Source of the DNA: Takakia lepidozioides
Taxonomy: Eukaryota; Streptophyta; Takakiopsida; Takakiales; Takakiaceae
DNA length: 64,000 bases
Reading direction: 5' to 3'
NCBI GenBank assembly: GCA_030704615.1
Contig: CM060734.1
Location: forward strand, 34,736,042-34,800,041
Below, one piece after another: positions 37,765 through 48,759 of the stretch. The position numbers and the translations under genes are program-made. How positions within the stretch are numbered: position 1 is the first letter of the stretch; each line of letters begins with the position of its first letter. The notes beneath the pieces were generated by a model that ran no database searches, was not told the origin of the DNA, and worked only from the letters and a program-made list of their open reading frames with translations.

Positions 37765-40700
37765 ATTCATCCAAGAGGGCCAGATTTCAAGCACAAGATT
37801 ACCTATAATTCCCTGTGGATCAATAGCTACAAGAAACCTGCATGGGTAGATGGTCAACTAAAGGCAGCTGCTGCAGCGGCACAGTTGATAAAATCAGGCA
37901 CGTCAACCATGGCCACAGCTTCTGGAAGAGGATCAAGAGAGGGAGTCCACAATGCCTCTTCTGGCACTTATGGGCACGTGAAGATGCTTTGTGAGGCAGG
38001 CAGACTTAGAGAGGCTCTACAGACTTTAAACCAAGGAGGCATTTCAGCAGATTCAGATACGTATGTCTGTCTCTTGCATAAGTGCATCAAGATGAAACGC
38101 CTGGAAGCTGGAAAGCAGGTGCACACTCACATTATCCAAAGTGGATTCACGCCAAATGTTTTTCTACTCAACACCCTTGTCAACATGTATGTTAAGTGCG
38201 GGAACATCATGGATGCTCACCAAGTGTTCAACCGAATGCCTCAACGATCTTTGATCTCGTGGAATATAATGTTGGCAGGATTTACCAAGCATGGGTGTGG
38301 TAGCAATGCTTTGGAGACCTATGAGCAAATGATACACGAAGGGGTGAAGCCCAACCACATCACGTTTGTTTGTGTTTGCAATGCGTGTGCAAGCCTGGGA
38401 GCCCTGGAAAAGGGGAAAGAGGTCCATGGTGACATCGTCAAAGCTGGAATTGTACCAGATGTGATTCTGAACAATACCCTCGTGGACATGTATGCCAAAT
38501 GTGGGTGCCTCGAGGATGCAAAGGGAGTGTTCAACAATATGGCTGAACGAAATGTGGTGTCGTGGAGTGCGATGATTGCAGGATATGCACAGCAGGGGCG
38601 CGGGATGGAGGCTTTGGAGACGTATGAGCAAATGATGGGGGAAGGGGTGAAGCCCAACCACATCACATTTGTGTGCGTTTGCAGTGCGTGTGCAAGCCTG
38701 GCAGCCCTGGAAAAGGGCAAAGAGGTGCATGGTTGCATCGCCAAAGCTGCAATTGTACCAGATGTGATTCTGAACAATACCCTCGTGGACATGTATGCCA
38801 AATGTGGGAGCATGGAGGATGCAGAGGGAGTGTTCAACAATATGGCTGAACGAAATGTGGTGTCGTGGAGTGCGATGATTGCAGGATATGCACAGCAGGG
38901 GCGCGGGATGGAGGCTTTGGAGACGTATGAGCAAATGATGGGGGAAGGGGTGAAGCCCGACCACACCACGTTTGTGTGCGTTTGCAATGCTTGTGCAAGC
39001 CTGGCAGCCCTGGACAAGGGCAAAGAGGTCCATGGCGACATCGCCAAAGCTGGAATTGTACCAAATGTCATCCTGAACAATACCCTCGTGGACATGTATG
39101 CCAAATGTGGGAGCATCGAGGATGCAAAGGGAGTGTTCGACACTATGGCTGAACAAAATGTGGTGTCGTGGAGTGCGATGATTGCAGGATATGCACAGCA
39201 TGGGCGCGGGATGGAGGCTTTGGAGACGTATGAGCAAATGATGTACAAAGGGGTGAAGCCCAACCACATCACGTTTGTGTGCGTTTGCAATGCTTGTGCA
39301 AGCCTGGCAGCCCTGGAAAAGGGCAAAGAGGTCCATGGCGACATTGCCAAAGCTGGAATTGTACCAAATGTCATCCTGAACACTGCCCTGGTGGACATGT
39401 ATGCCAAATGTGGGAGCATGGAGGATGCGAAGGGAGTGTTCAACAATATGGCTGAACGAAATGTGGTTTCGTGGAGTGCGATGATTGCAGGGTATGCACA
39501 GCAGGGGCGCGGGATGGAGGCTTTGGAGACCTATGAGCAAATGATGGGGGAAGGGGTGAAGCCCGACCACATCACGTTTGTGAGTGTATGCAGTGCATGT
39601 GCAAGCCTGGCAGCCCTGGAAAAGGGCAAAGAGGTGCATGGTTGCATCGCCAAAGCTGGAATTGTACCAGATGTGATTCTGAGCAATACCCTCGTGGACA
39701 TGTATGCCAAATGTGGGTGCATCGAGGATGCAAAGGGAGTGTTCGACAATATGGCTGAACGAAATGTGGTGTCGTGGAACGCGATGATCGCAGGATATGC
39801 ACAGCAGGGGCGTGGGATGGAGGCTTTGGTGACCTATGAGCAAATGATGGGGGAAGGGGTAAAGCCCGACCATATCACGTTTGTGTGCGTTTGCAGTGCA
39901 TGTGCAAGCCTGGCAGCCCTGGAAAAGGGCAAAGAGGTGCATGGTTGCATCGCCAAAGCTGGAATTGTACCAGATGTGATTCTGAACAATACCCTCGTGG
40001 ACATGTATGCCAAATGTGGGTGCATCGAGGATGCAAAGGGAGTGTTCGACAATATGGCTGAACGAAATGTGGTGACGTGGAACGCAATGATCGCAGGATA
40101 TGCACAGCATGGTTGTCATAGGGAGGTCGTGCAACTATTTGAAGGAATGCAAAAGAACGGCTTGAAGCCGGACAGTATCACCTTTATATGTGTTCTCTCT
40201 GCATGCAGCCATGCTGGCCTACTGAATGAAGGAAGACGCTACTTTGATTCCCTGAGTCAAGATCATGGTGTTACTCCGACAGTAAAACACTTCGGCTGCA
40301 TGGTGGACCTTCTTGGACGTGCGGGACGACTGGATGAGGCAGTGGACCTGATTAATAAAATGCCAATCAATGCAGATGCTGTGGTGTGGAAGGCCTTGCT
40401 TGGTGCCTGCAGAATCCATGGCAATGTGGAGATGGCTGAACGTGCGGCAACATCTATCCTCACGTGGGATGCACAGGATGCCGCGACTTATGTGTTGCTC
40501 TCAAACATCTATGCTGCAGCTGGCAGGTGGGATGATACTGCAAAGGTGAGAAGAATAATGAAGGTCAGAGGCGTTAGAAAGGAGCCAGGTCACTGCTGCA
40601 TTGAGGTTGGCAACAGGGTGCACACCTTCGTTGTAGATGACAGGTTGCATCCCAGAATTAAGGAAATCCATGCTGAGCTGAGAAGATTGTCTGGGCAGAT

Positions 40701-40992
40701 GAAGGAGGCGGGGTATGTGCCTGACACGCGCTTTGTATTGCATGATGTGGGGGAGGAGGAAAAGGAGTTTTCTCTTTGCCACCACAGTGAGAAGCTGGCC
40801 ATTGGTTTTGGGCTGATCAGCACGACCCCTAGGACGCCTCTCCGTCTCATCAAGAATCTTCGAGTGTGTGGTGACTGCCACACCTCCACGAAATTCATCT
40901 CAAAGATTGTTGGCCGAGCAATTGTTGTACGGGACGCTAACCGCTTTCACCACTTTGAAGATGGGATTTGTTCTTGTGGGGATTACTGGTGA
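37765..40992 (+). CDS. DYW-type PPR protein A, fused to a PDF half-motif
   Basis: DYW-PPR proteins bind RNA one base per repeat and edit C to U in organelles. The open frame starts just after a splice acceptor (CCAG at 37761) with the PDF second half (HPRGPDFKHK, PAWVDGQL), then an Ala-rich linker. An ATG with ideal plant context (AACCATGGC, 37909) is an alternative start. Next come a diverged first PLS unit and six near-identical 101-residue units (L 35, S 31, P 35 residues), a final unit, E motifs, a PG box (EPGHCCIEV) and a full DYW domain with the deaminase HSEKLA, CGDCH and terminal CSCGDYW. No lesion. No targeting peptide can be read if translation starts at 37909. It is nearly identical to gene B except for unit number and code residues. 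Confidence 0.92.
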   Translation: MHPRGPDFKHKITYNSLWINSYKKPAWVDGQLKAAAAAAQLIKSGTSTMATASGRGSREGVHNASSGTYGHVKMLCEAGRLREALQTLNQGGISADSDTYVCLLHKCIKMKRLEAGKQVHTHIIQSGFTPNVFLLNTLVNMYVKCGNIMDAHQVFNRMPQRSLISWNIMLAGFTKHGCGSNALETYEQMIHEGVKPNHITFVCVCNACASLGALEKGKEVHGDIVKAGIVPDVILNNTLVDMYAKCGCLEDAKGVFNNMAERNVVSWSAMIAGYAQQGRGMEALETYEQMMGEGVKPNHITFVCVCSACASLAALEKGKEVHGCIAKAAIVPDVILNNTLVDMYAKCGSMEDAEGVFNNMAERNVVSWSAMIAGYAQQGRGMEALETYEQMMGEGVKPDHTTFVCVCNACASLAALDKGKEVHGDIAKAGIVPNVILNNTLVDMYAKCGSIEDAKGVFDTMAEQNVVSWSAMIAGYAQHGRGMEALETYEQMMYKGVKPNHITFVCVCNACASLAALEKGKEVHGDIAKAGIVPNVILNTALVDMYAKCGSMEDAKGVFNNMAERNVVSWSAMIAGYAQQGRGMEALETYEQMMGEGVKPDHITFVSVCSACASLAALEKGKEVHGCIAKAGIVPDVILSNTLVDMYAKCGCIEDAKGVFDNMAERNVVSWNAMIAGYAQQGRGMEALVTYEQMMGEGVKPDHITFVCVCSACASLAALEKGKEVHGCIAKAGIVPDVILNNTLVDMYAKCGCIEDAKGVFDNMAERNVVTWNAMIAGYAQHGCHREVVQLFEGMQKNGLKPDSITFICVLSACSHAGLLNEGRRYFDSLSQDHGVTPTVKHFGCMVDLLGRAGRLDEAVDLINKMPINADAVVWKALLGACRIHGNVEMAERAATSILTWDAQDAATYVLLSNIYAAAGRWDDTAKVRRIMKVRGVRKEPGHCCIEVGNRVHTFVVDDRLHPRIKEIHAELRRLSGQMKEAGYVPDTRFVLHDVGEEEKEFSLCHHSEKLAIGFGLISTTPRTPLRLIKNLRVCGDCHTSTKFISKIVGRAIVVRDANRFHHFEDGICSCGDYW

Positions 40993-41581
40993 AAGGATGT
41001 TTTCTTGGAAAGATGCGAGTGTCTTGCTTCATTCATTGATCTGTGTAGCTACTCAGTCATCCACCATTTCCTGAGAGTATTGACCATGATGGACTGTTGA
41101 GTCATAGAGGATTGGTCATAGACGCCTGTTCAGTCATAGGCCAACTTACCCTAGTGTTTTGGATGGATGGGAGGCTAGTGATGAATTGAGAATCCCCAGA
41201 GTTGTCGACAACGATCTTATAAGGTAAAAGTGGGGGCCTCTACTCTTCCCACCACGAGAACTAAACAGGGCCACTCACCCCGTCAGTCCAATGCGACCGC
41301 ATCATGCCGCTGCAGCGGAAGTGAAAACGACATGGCGGCCACACCCGACATTCACTTAGCACATGCTCATCCCCTTAGCACATGCTTCATCCCCTAAGTG
41401 ACTCCCTGTTCATTTGTGCATGATTGCGGGAGATAGCATCCCGTGTAGGCCACGCGTCCAAGCACCTGCACTTTGCCATCCCTCACTGAGCTACACCATG
41501 TTCAACGGTTTTAATCTGGTCAATGCTTCCCTAGATTAATTTCACTGCAGGCAGTCCTCACGACTCTGTATTCTACCAATG
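40993..41581. other. 3' flank of PPR gene A
   Basis: About 100 bases after the stop are shared with gene B and the 43.4-kb fragment (up to the CATGATGGACTGTTGAGT block). The rest is unassigned, apart from the short inverted match 41250-41318 to 32545-32615. Confidence 0.45.
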
Positions 41582-42050
41582 ATGTTCTAAACTAGTCTGT
41601 CGTGCACTCTCAAGGCCGTCATTTCTGAGCTATTTCCACATATTCAGTACTCTGAGATCTGTCTGAACCTTGCTCCAACTTACAGCGTTCACGCCATGCA
41701 ATGACTATGTAAAGACAGGTGACACATTGTGTACAAATCTAGTGTTTCCACTTCTCTCATTGCTTCATAATACATGACGTTCATACAACCCATGATGAGA
41801 TGCACTCTGTGGCTAAGTGACCAATCCCGTTACTAATTCTCTCATCTCATGCTCTACATCTCCACGTTGCGGTCTACAATCTGTTTTGGTCCACCTCGGT
41901 TGGTCTCTAACTACCCTTCTCTCTCATCATCTGCAGTGCTTCAGTCACCACTCACTCCTTTAGTGGATAAGAACCATGAGACTATTTTGAACACGAAATT
42001 GCAGTTTTATCCATATGGGGCTTGCTTCATCTCAGCTAGCTATTCTATTA
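41582..42050. repeat. direct repeat DR, left copy
   Basis: It begins ATGTTCTAAACTAGTC and ends near TATTCTATTA. It matches 56790-57291 along its length in the same orientation, with scattered differences and small indels. The two copies flank the block holding the MULE and PPR fragment. Ends do not show the TG...CA of an LTR, so its class is open. Confidence 0.7.
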
Positions 42051-43029
42051 ATTAATACATCTATGGTTTATGTTTGCAGGGTTTTCAGGCCCTGCGTGTG
42101 CAGAGCCCACTAAAATAGGTACTAACGTACTAACTTAGTTAACTTAGTAGTAAGTAACTAGTACTAACTGAGTAAGTTAGTAAGAGGGCAGCGGAAGAGA
42201 GCGCGTTTCTTCTGCTTTATATACCCTCTCAGGGCGGTGGGCCCGACCCCCTCAAGCGGTAGGGGACCCTTCTAGAAGCTTGCCCGCGCATGTCACCCCT
42301 AGCAACCACCACATTAGTTTCATGCAACAATAAGCGATAACTTACTGCCAGTGTCCACGGATTCCAGACACAGGTCCCTATCGTTGGTGTGACTCCCAAT
42401 GTTCTCAGTAACTCCTTGAGCTGCTAATCTCAAAAAAGCCAAAAAACTCTCCTGAAATCCCATTCAAGAAAGTGAGGTCTCTTTCTCTTGCTTCCAGTAA
42501 TCGTCCAACATCCCAAAAACGAAGCTTTTGGTCCATCATGTTGGTTCAATTAATAGCAGTAAAATTACACCCAACTAAGGGATAACTTATGTGAATAATG
42601 AGAGGAAGATATACTTACTGCTCCTCCTTTGGCTACGAGGGCACAGTCATCATAAAGATTTGTAGCTATCCGTGGTGCGATGCTCAATTGTTGCGCAAAA
42701 GGTTGGGATTCTCGTTTAAAGTAAGCATATAGGAATAATGCCCCCCAAGTTTGCGTGGCCTTATCCATTAGAGGATGGTCCAGGAATTAAAAATGGGGAT
42801 ATATAGTAAGCTACACAAGGATTTGAAGAAATAACCATTGTGTAAGGGGGTAAGAAAAAGACAGTAGGAAAGCAGCTATTAAATGGGGGATGGTCACGCT
42901 CCGAATTGGGGTAAGCAAAGTACAAGCAACCTTGAACTCCAACATGCACAAACTGATGTTATAGTGTGAGGGAGTCAAGCCACATCAATCAATAACAACA
43001 TACCCAAATACCCTTACAATCAATATACA
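42051..43029. other. no gene recognised
   Basis: It holds a TAAC/AGTAAGTTAGT-rich stretch (42120-42190), a TATA-like TTTATATACC at 42217 and a TTCTAGAAGC palindrome near 42272. These could be promoter elements, but no transcript unit can be linked to them. Confidence 0.35.
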
Positions 43030-43411
43030 TTGAACTTTCAAGCAGCCACCATGGGATTGGATCTTGGTGGGTTAAGGCTAGCTTTTGACAATATTCATGC
43101 AAGGTTGTCAAGGGTCCATCCCAAGCCACACCACAAGAAACAAACAACCATGTCCAAATTTAAGATGCTGAACAAACTTGTGCATAGGGCTACCCCTCTA
43201 ATCAAGCTCATTAAAATTCGTATTCACTTCCATATTCAAGCTTTGGAGAAGCTCCACCACCCAAACCCAGAATTAGGACAGCACTCTGATTTCCATCCAC
43301 TGTCACCAAAGTCAGTCCAATATCACCCCTTCAGTCAAGTGCAATTATGGGCTGAATTCCCACCTATGTCGGGTAGACCCCCTGTCATTTCCCGTGGATA
43401 TGCCACTAGAA
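43030..43411 (+). CDS. hypothetical protein fragment, basic N-terminal-like peptide
   Basis: The frame is open with an ATG at 43030. The product is rich in Lys, Arg, His and Ser, few acidic residues, and ends in RPPVISRGYATR, which resembles a mitochondrial presequence. At 43412 it runs into DNA that belongs to the 3' flank of a PPR gene on the other strand, so any original gene was cut here. It could equally be chance; no homologue is recognised. Confidence 0.25.
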
Positions 43412-43923
43412 ATGCACTCAACAGTACATCATGGTCAATACTCTCAGGAAATGGTGTCCATGATCTGAGTAGCTACACATATCAATGAAGGAAGCAGGAC
43501 ACTCGCCTCTTTCCAAGAAAACATCCTTTCGCCAGTAATCCCCACAAGAACAAATCCCATCTTCAAAGTGGTGAAAGCGGTTAGCGTCCCACGCAACAAT
43601 TGCTCGGCCAACAATCTTTGAGATAAATTTCGTGGAGGTGTGGCAGTCATCCCACACTCGAAGATTATTGATGAGACGGAGAGGCGTCCTACGGGTCGTG
43701 TTGATCAGCCCAAAACCAATGGCCAGCTTCTCACTGTGGTGGCAAAGAGAAAATTATTTTTCCTCCTCCCACATCATGCAATAGAAAGCGCGTGTCAGGC
43801 ACATACTCTGCCTCCTTCATCTGCCCAGACAATCCTTTCAGCTCAGCATGGATTTCCTTAATTCTGGGATGCAACTTGTCATCTAAAACGAAGGTGTCCA
43901 CCCTGATGCCAACCTCAATGCAG
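43412..43923 (-). pseudogene. DYW domain fragment of a further PPR gene (D), 3' part
   Basis: The minus strand keeps the PG-box region (CIEVGIRVDTFVLDDKLHPR), VPDTRFLLHDVG, then after a frame break [18 protein letters not shown] and the terminal CSCGDYW. Its 3' flank matches gene B as far as ATGCACTCAACAGTACATC. The homology stops at 43923 (CCTCAATGCAG) and resumes at 56626 beyond the MULE, so the gene was split by insertions. Confidence 0.88.
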
Positions 43924-44128
43924 GTTGGTTTTTCCATCAGCAAAGGCTGTGAGCAGAGGAGGAATATTCTCTATTTTTCACAAAGCGAATATTCTTCATA
44001 AACGAACATGTGCCAAACCGAATCCCGAAGCTACATAACACGTTCGGACCACTACCGAGCCTACAATATCGGCGCTGAACAGTGCGGGCACCTATGTTCT
44101 TTTTTTCTTTCTTTTTTTTCAGTTTGTA
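43924..44128. other. unclassified insertion in PPR fragment D, left part
   Basis: This sequence is absent from genes A and B at the same place. With 56389-56625 it forms an insertion of about 440 bp into which the MULE later jumped. CCGAA/TTCGG motifs recur at both ends, but no convincing inverted repeat or target duplication was found. Confidence 0.5.
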
Positions 44129-44137
44129 CATGTCAAG
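44129..44137. repeat. MULE target site duplication, left
   Basis: CATGTCAAG directly precedes the element's first base (GCCTCTCATT). The same nine bases follow its last base at 56380-56388. Confidence 0.95.
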
Positions 44138-44456
44138 GCCTCTCATTTTAAGATAATAGGGTCTTCAATGGGCACGTGCGATGTGGCCGGTGGGCCCCGC
44201 GCACGGACGCCCGGCTCCCCAGCACCCCGCCCGCCCCGCCCGCCGCTGCGCGCGGTCACCCAGCCGCGGGCGCGGCTGCAGCAACCGCGCCCACGCCCCC
44301 GTCCGCCGCGCGGCCAGTCCCCCGCCCATGAGTCCGCTGCCCTCCAGTCTGCCCGCCAGTCCGCTGGCCAGTCCCCTGCCATCCAGTTCGCTGACGGCGC
44401 AGGATCGCCATCGTCCATTCCCATAACCCATCGGAGCCCTCCATTTTTAGGGCTGC
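44138..44456 (+). repeat. MULE terminal inverted repeat, left
   Basis: It runs from GCCTCTCATT to AGGGCTGC. The GC-rich middle (CCCGCCCGCC, CGCGGGCGCGGCTGCAGC) and the CAGTCCGCTGGCCAGTCCCC part mirror the right end, with few substitutions and two short indels. Confidence 0.95.
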
Positions 44457-46189
44457 GAAAATGGCAATGATCTTCCCACCAAATCCCGGCCGCTCTCTTT
44501 TGACGGCTGTTTGTTGTCCAATGTTGCGGTAGGCGTTTCCATGCACGCGACTATTCCTCTTTTGCGCGCGATGTTCATGATGATGATGAAGCATGTGCTT
44601 GAACATGAGAGGACTGTCTCGGCACTACAGCCACCATCGTGCATATGCTTCCACTATTTTTGCCTTCTTGTTGTGCTTTCGGGAACCTTCGTTTTATGGT
44701 TTGGTTCTATGTCATAAATATGGAAAATGCGGACATCTGTCATCGATAACGTCCTCTGCTTGTGATCCGTCATGATACTGCATCCCTCATGAGAGCTTTC
44801 ACAAGTTTAGTTCGTTAAAGGAACCCATGGGTAACATGGGCGCGAAAATGGTGGAAGCGTATGCACATGGGGGCATGTATTGCAGATTTCGTATCGGACG
44901 ATGGGACTGTTTATGTGACCAAGTATAGCGGCTTGCATCCGTCGTGCATAAGTTGTGGAAAAGGGTGGAGAATCTGAAGAAACCCAGCTTTGTGATGGAT
45001 CCACATGGTATTATATAAGGGATGGCAGCACAAAAAAGCAATTCGAGTCGTCACGGAACACCATCCAGTCGTAAGGTCCTCAAACATCCACATGCACCTC
45101 CTGAATGCAGATGTCTGAGCCACGACGGGAGTAAGTGCAGAATCGGTACATTGTCGCATTTGCCAGGAGACGGACCAGGCTAAGACAATTGCATCCGCAA
45201 ATCCGCGTGGATGTTTGAGGTCCGTTGTGTCGCGAGTCTGTTCACAGTGGGTCCGCTGGCCCGTCAATCCGGATATTCCCCTTATCGCGTGCATAACAGT
45301 CAGTTTGGAGGTGGTCTGCTGGAAGTCCGTCTGTTGGGATATCAGTCTGTCGCACTTGTGAATTTGTCAGTCTGTTGTGTCGGAAGTCTGTTGACCTAAG
45401 TCTATTTGACTTCTTATTTTCTCTCCGGTCAGTCTTTTGGCTTGTTCTCCCGCCAGTCTGGCGAAACGTCCGTCTGCTGGACAGTTCTCCTCTATGGATA
45501 TCAGTCTGTTGGACTGTGCATGCATCAGTCTGTTGTGCCGCGAGTCTGTTCGCAATGGGTGTGTTCGACTTTCCTGTTCTCCCTTTACTCTCTTTTGTCT
45601 TCATTCCGCTGGCAGGGAAGTGCCTCCAATATGAAGCCGCTTCGCCTCAGCAAAGCGAATAGTCCGCTGGACTGGCGGTCCGGTGGACTCTCGGCCCGAT
45701 GGGAAATGAGTCTGCTGCACTTGCGAGGACCGTGGATGAATTTAGTATGATGCGTTCGTTCGGTGGACGTATTCAATGCGATGACGGCGGATAGTTGGCG
45801 CCTGTGAAATCGCGCCACGTTGGCAGTGCCATGCCCGCTTTCCCCCTTCTACTTCTACTTTCTTCTCATGTTCCCTGTGCGATCGACTCCATTCTCTTCG
45901 CGCCTGTTTCTTTGCACTGTTTTGCACTGTTTTGCTTTCATCTTTGCGTTTCCATCACCGTAACGAAAGACGACCGTTCTTCCCCAGGTGTGGAGAGTCG
46001 CGGTGAGCCGCGAAGCATCGCAAACACGCTCGCCTTCATAACAACTCGAAGTTCATCGGCTCGGTGAGGTTCTCACTTGTTGCGGTGTTTTCATTCCATT
46101 CTATGTTATCTTCTTGCTTAGGGTGAGTCTTTTCATATGACTTCTATCTGTCGCTCATTGTCCTTGCACCTTCGTTTCATTCTGCAGCG
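44457..46189. other. MULE left internal region before the Ulp1 gene
   Basis: It is non-coding as far as can be read. It holds the left subterminal repeat field (45240-45700) and probably the promoter and leader of the Ulp1 gene. Confidence 0.5.
45240..45700. repeat. MULE subterminal repeat field, left
   Basis: Degenerate decamers of the form AGTCYGYTGG recur every 15-40 bases (for example CAGTCTGTTG at 45369, GTCCGTCTGCTGG at 45470, CAGTCTGTTGGAC at 45501). The same unit occurs in the terminal inverted repeats and, reversed, in the right field. Confidence 0.75.
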
Positions 46190-47154
46190 ATGGAGGATGC
46201 TTGTGAAAAGGGTGGAGCGGACTGGGTGGATTTTGTGCACCAAACAAGACTGAAGAAGGAGCGAAGGTACTGGTACTCACCAGACGAGTTTGATCATAAA
46301 ATAGTGGAAGCATTTGTAGACCTCCGCGCCCGGAAGCCCAAAAACTCGAATTGGCAGAAGGACAAGCTCTTCTGTCCCTTCTGTGAAGAGGTTATCAAGG
46401 ACAAAATCCAACTAAATCGGCATTGTGTTGACACGGGTTGCAAGGAGACTGTTGCAATGATTCCACGGGATTTCAAGCCTTGGCCGATACTGAAAGAAAT
46501 GTCGATTGTCAAAGAGGCCACAATGCGCTTGCGCGGATCAGTGCTTGACCCCCGCACTTTGGAATTAGACGAAGTGCGCGCACGGTATGGCGTCCATTCT
46601 GGTGGCCCGTCAATGGAGGATTTGCAAGTGCAGGGAACGCCGGACGCTCCCAGAAAACGTAAACTGAGTGATGGGGCCCAAAAACAAAAAAAACAAAAAA
46701 ATGAGAAGGCTGCAAGGTCTGCTCGCGAGGCAAAGGCAAAATCCATGCAACAGACTGAACCCCGTCCCGGGCGGCAGACCCACACCATCAGTATTGATAC
46801 TGAAAGTGAATCTGCTCAGGGCCTGAAAGGGGTGACAAGTCCAGTGGACATTGACTTGCCTGACCAGACTCAGCAGCAGACTCACACAAATATCGCGACC
46901 CATGCCATCGGTTTAGGGTCAAAACCAAAAACTCAACAGAGCACTGAAGGGCCAGTCTGCCCTGGCACATTGCGCCTCGTTGACTTTGGGCTTTTCCCAC
47001 CAGAGTGCCCACCAATTGGGGATCCAGACTTCTTCCGTTATTTCTACAGAGTTGCCCAGTCAGGTCTGCTACGCACATTCATCCGACAGGCGGAATGGAA
47101 CTGGTTGAACAGCTTTGAAGATGAAGATGACGATGATGAAGTAGAGGAGGTAAG

Positions 47155-47420
47155 GTCAGTCTGACCGCCCAGTCTGTTCTCTGTGCTGTTTGAGTCCATC
47201 ATCGGGGTCACGTTGCCTATTCAGTCTGGTCAATCCGTTGCGTTCTCTCCTCAGTCCGCTGGCTCACTCCGCTCGTCAGTTAGTCTGTTTTATATCGCTG
47301 CATTACTTACTAAGTCCGTTTGTCAGTCCGCTGGTCCAGTCCACTGGTATAGTCTACTAGTTGCCTCCACCCTACGTACACATGTTACAGTCTGTTGGTC
47401 TGTGAGTCCAGTCCGCTGCA
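47155..47420. repeat. AGTCYGCTGG repeats within Ulp1 gene intron 1
   Basis: At least eight AGTCTG/AGTCCG units occur in one intron (47163 to 47412), all in the same orientation as the left subterminal field. Confidence 0.7.
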
Positions 47421-47669
47421 TGAGGTGAATATAGAGTCCACGTCCATGTTCCTGACATCCAAGTTCTCTGCCATGTACCAGGATGAACGTGTTTCTATTC
47501 GTAGGGCCATTCAGGCTTGGCGGATACCTAGCAATGATGCTCCTTTGCAAGCGACTGCAGTGCGTGCGGAAGTGGACCGCGTGTGAGCGTACATATTATT
47601 GAAGTATCATGGGTCATCTGTTGCTATAGCGGCATTACATATTCAAGACGCGTCGGGGGGGAAAATGCG

Positions 47670-47850
47670 TCTGGGATAGCCGAGTCTGCCATCCAGTAGA
47701 CTCCCATTCAGCAGCCTGTCATCCAGCAGACTCCCAACGAGCAGCATGTCATCCTGCAGACTCCTCTCCAGGAGCCCATCATGCAGCCCATGCCGATGGG
47801 AAGTCTTGTCATCCGACAGACTGCGGACCAGCAGACTGTCTTTCTCTCAC
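47670..47850. repeat. CAGACTC/CAGCAG repeats within Ulp1 gene intron 2
   Basis: Units such as CATCCAGCAGACTCCC recur about every 25 bases. They are the reverse orientation of the unit in intron 1. Confidence 0.65.
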
Positions 47851-48759
47851 ATAGCACGGCGCTTTTTGCAGTTTGGCGATCGCCATCACCGGTAATTCGA
47901 CCCGGAGCTGAAGACCTCACACTTCCTTGACTTAGGGTGGGAGAAATTAATCCCCATTTGGATTGGCATAATGAGCTCCACCGGATTGTTGCGGACCACC
48001 GGTGGTCATTTGTACCCTTTCATTATTCCATGGAGTTTTCTATTCAGGAAGCCAACCATGTTCTAGAAGCCGCCTCTGCTATTGCCATTGAAGCCACAAG
48101 CGACCAAAATGCGCCGCCTCTACTTGTGCAGCTGATTCTCATGGATAACCCACGGCCTGAAGACCTCAGACATATGCCTATGACACATCCAACCTTTGGG
48201 GTGCGAAGAAAGCACTTGTTCGGATTGACTGAGGAGGACTTTGAGCGCATGGCAGCTTCCTTCCTACAACACAGATGGATGCAATTTGGCAATTTCTGCT
48301 CATACAACAAGTTGATGAAGGATCTGCATAGTTTGAGGATGGACTTACTCCATGGAGCAGACCATTCACAGAAGTTTGTGGTGGATGACGCATTGCACTG
48401 GTTTGCATTGGTGATGGAGCGAGCAGTATTCGACATTGTTTTGCAGAATCCCAATGTCTTCAAAGTCCTATGGTATGGGATCCCAACTGAAGACCGCATC
48501 GGCGCCATTGCTCATCTCGATGGAGCAAGCCTGTGCCGTCAAATCAAGGACATTGGCCTCGTCGGAAATCTCTTGGAAGGTAAAATGTTATGGGCAACTT
48601 TCGTGTTTCAGCTCAATTTCTTTTGCCAACTTTTTTAGAAGTTCACATTTGCATAAACATGTGTTGCAGGACGAGTTGATCTGGGGGACAAACAAGTGCA
48701 CGCTCCTTTCGAATCTTTTGCCAGAGGTGCAAGGGACCTTGTCCTGGCTTTACAAGGAG

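Noticed and set aside
38164-40134. Long minus-strand open frames opposite PPR gene A (and plus-strand frames opposite gene B, up to 577 codons)
   Set aside because: They are shadows of the repeated coding units; their peptides simply repeat every 101 residues and match no family.
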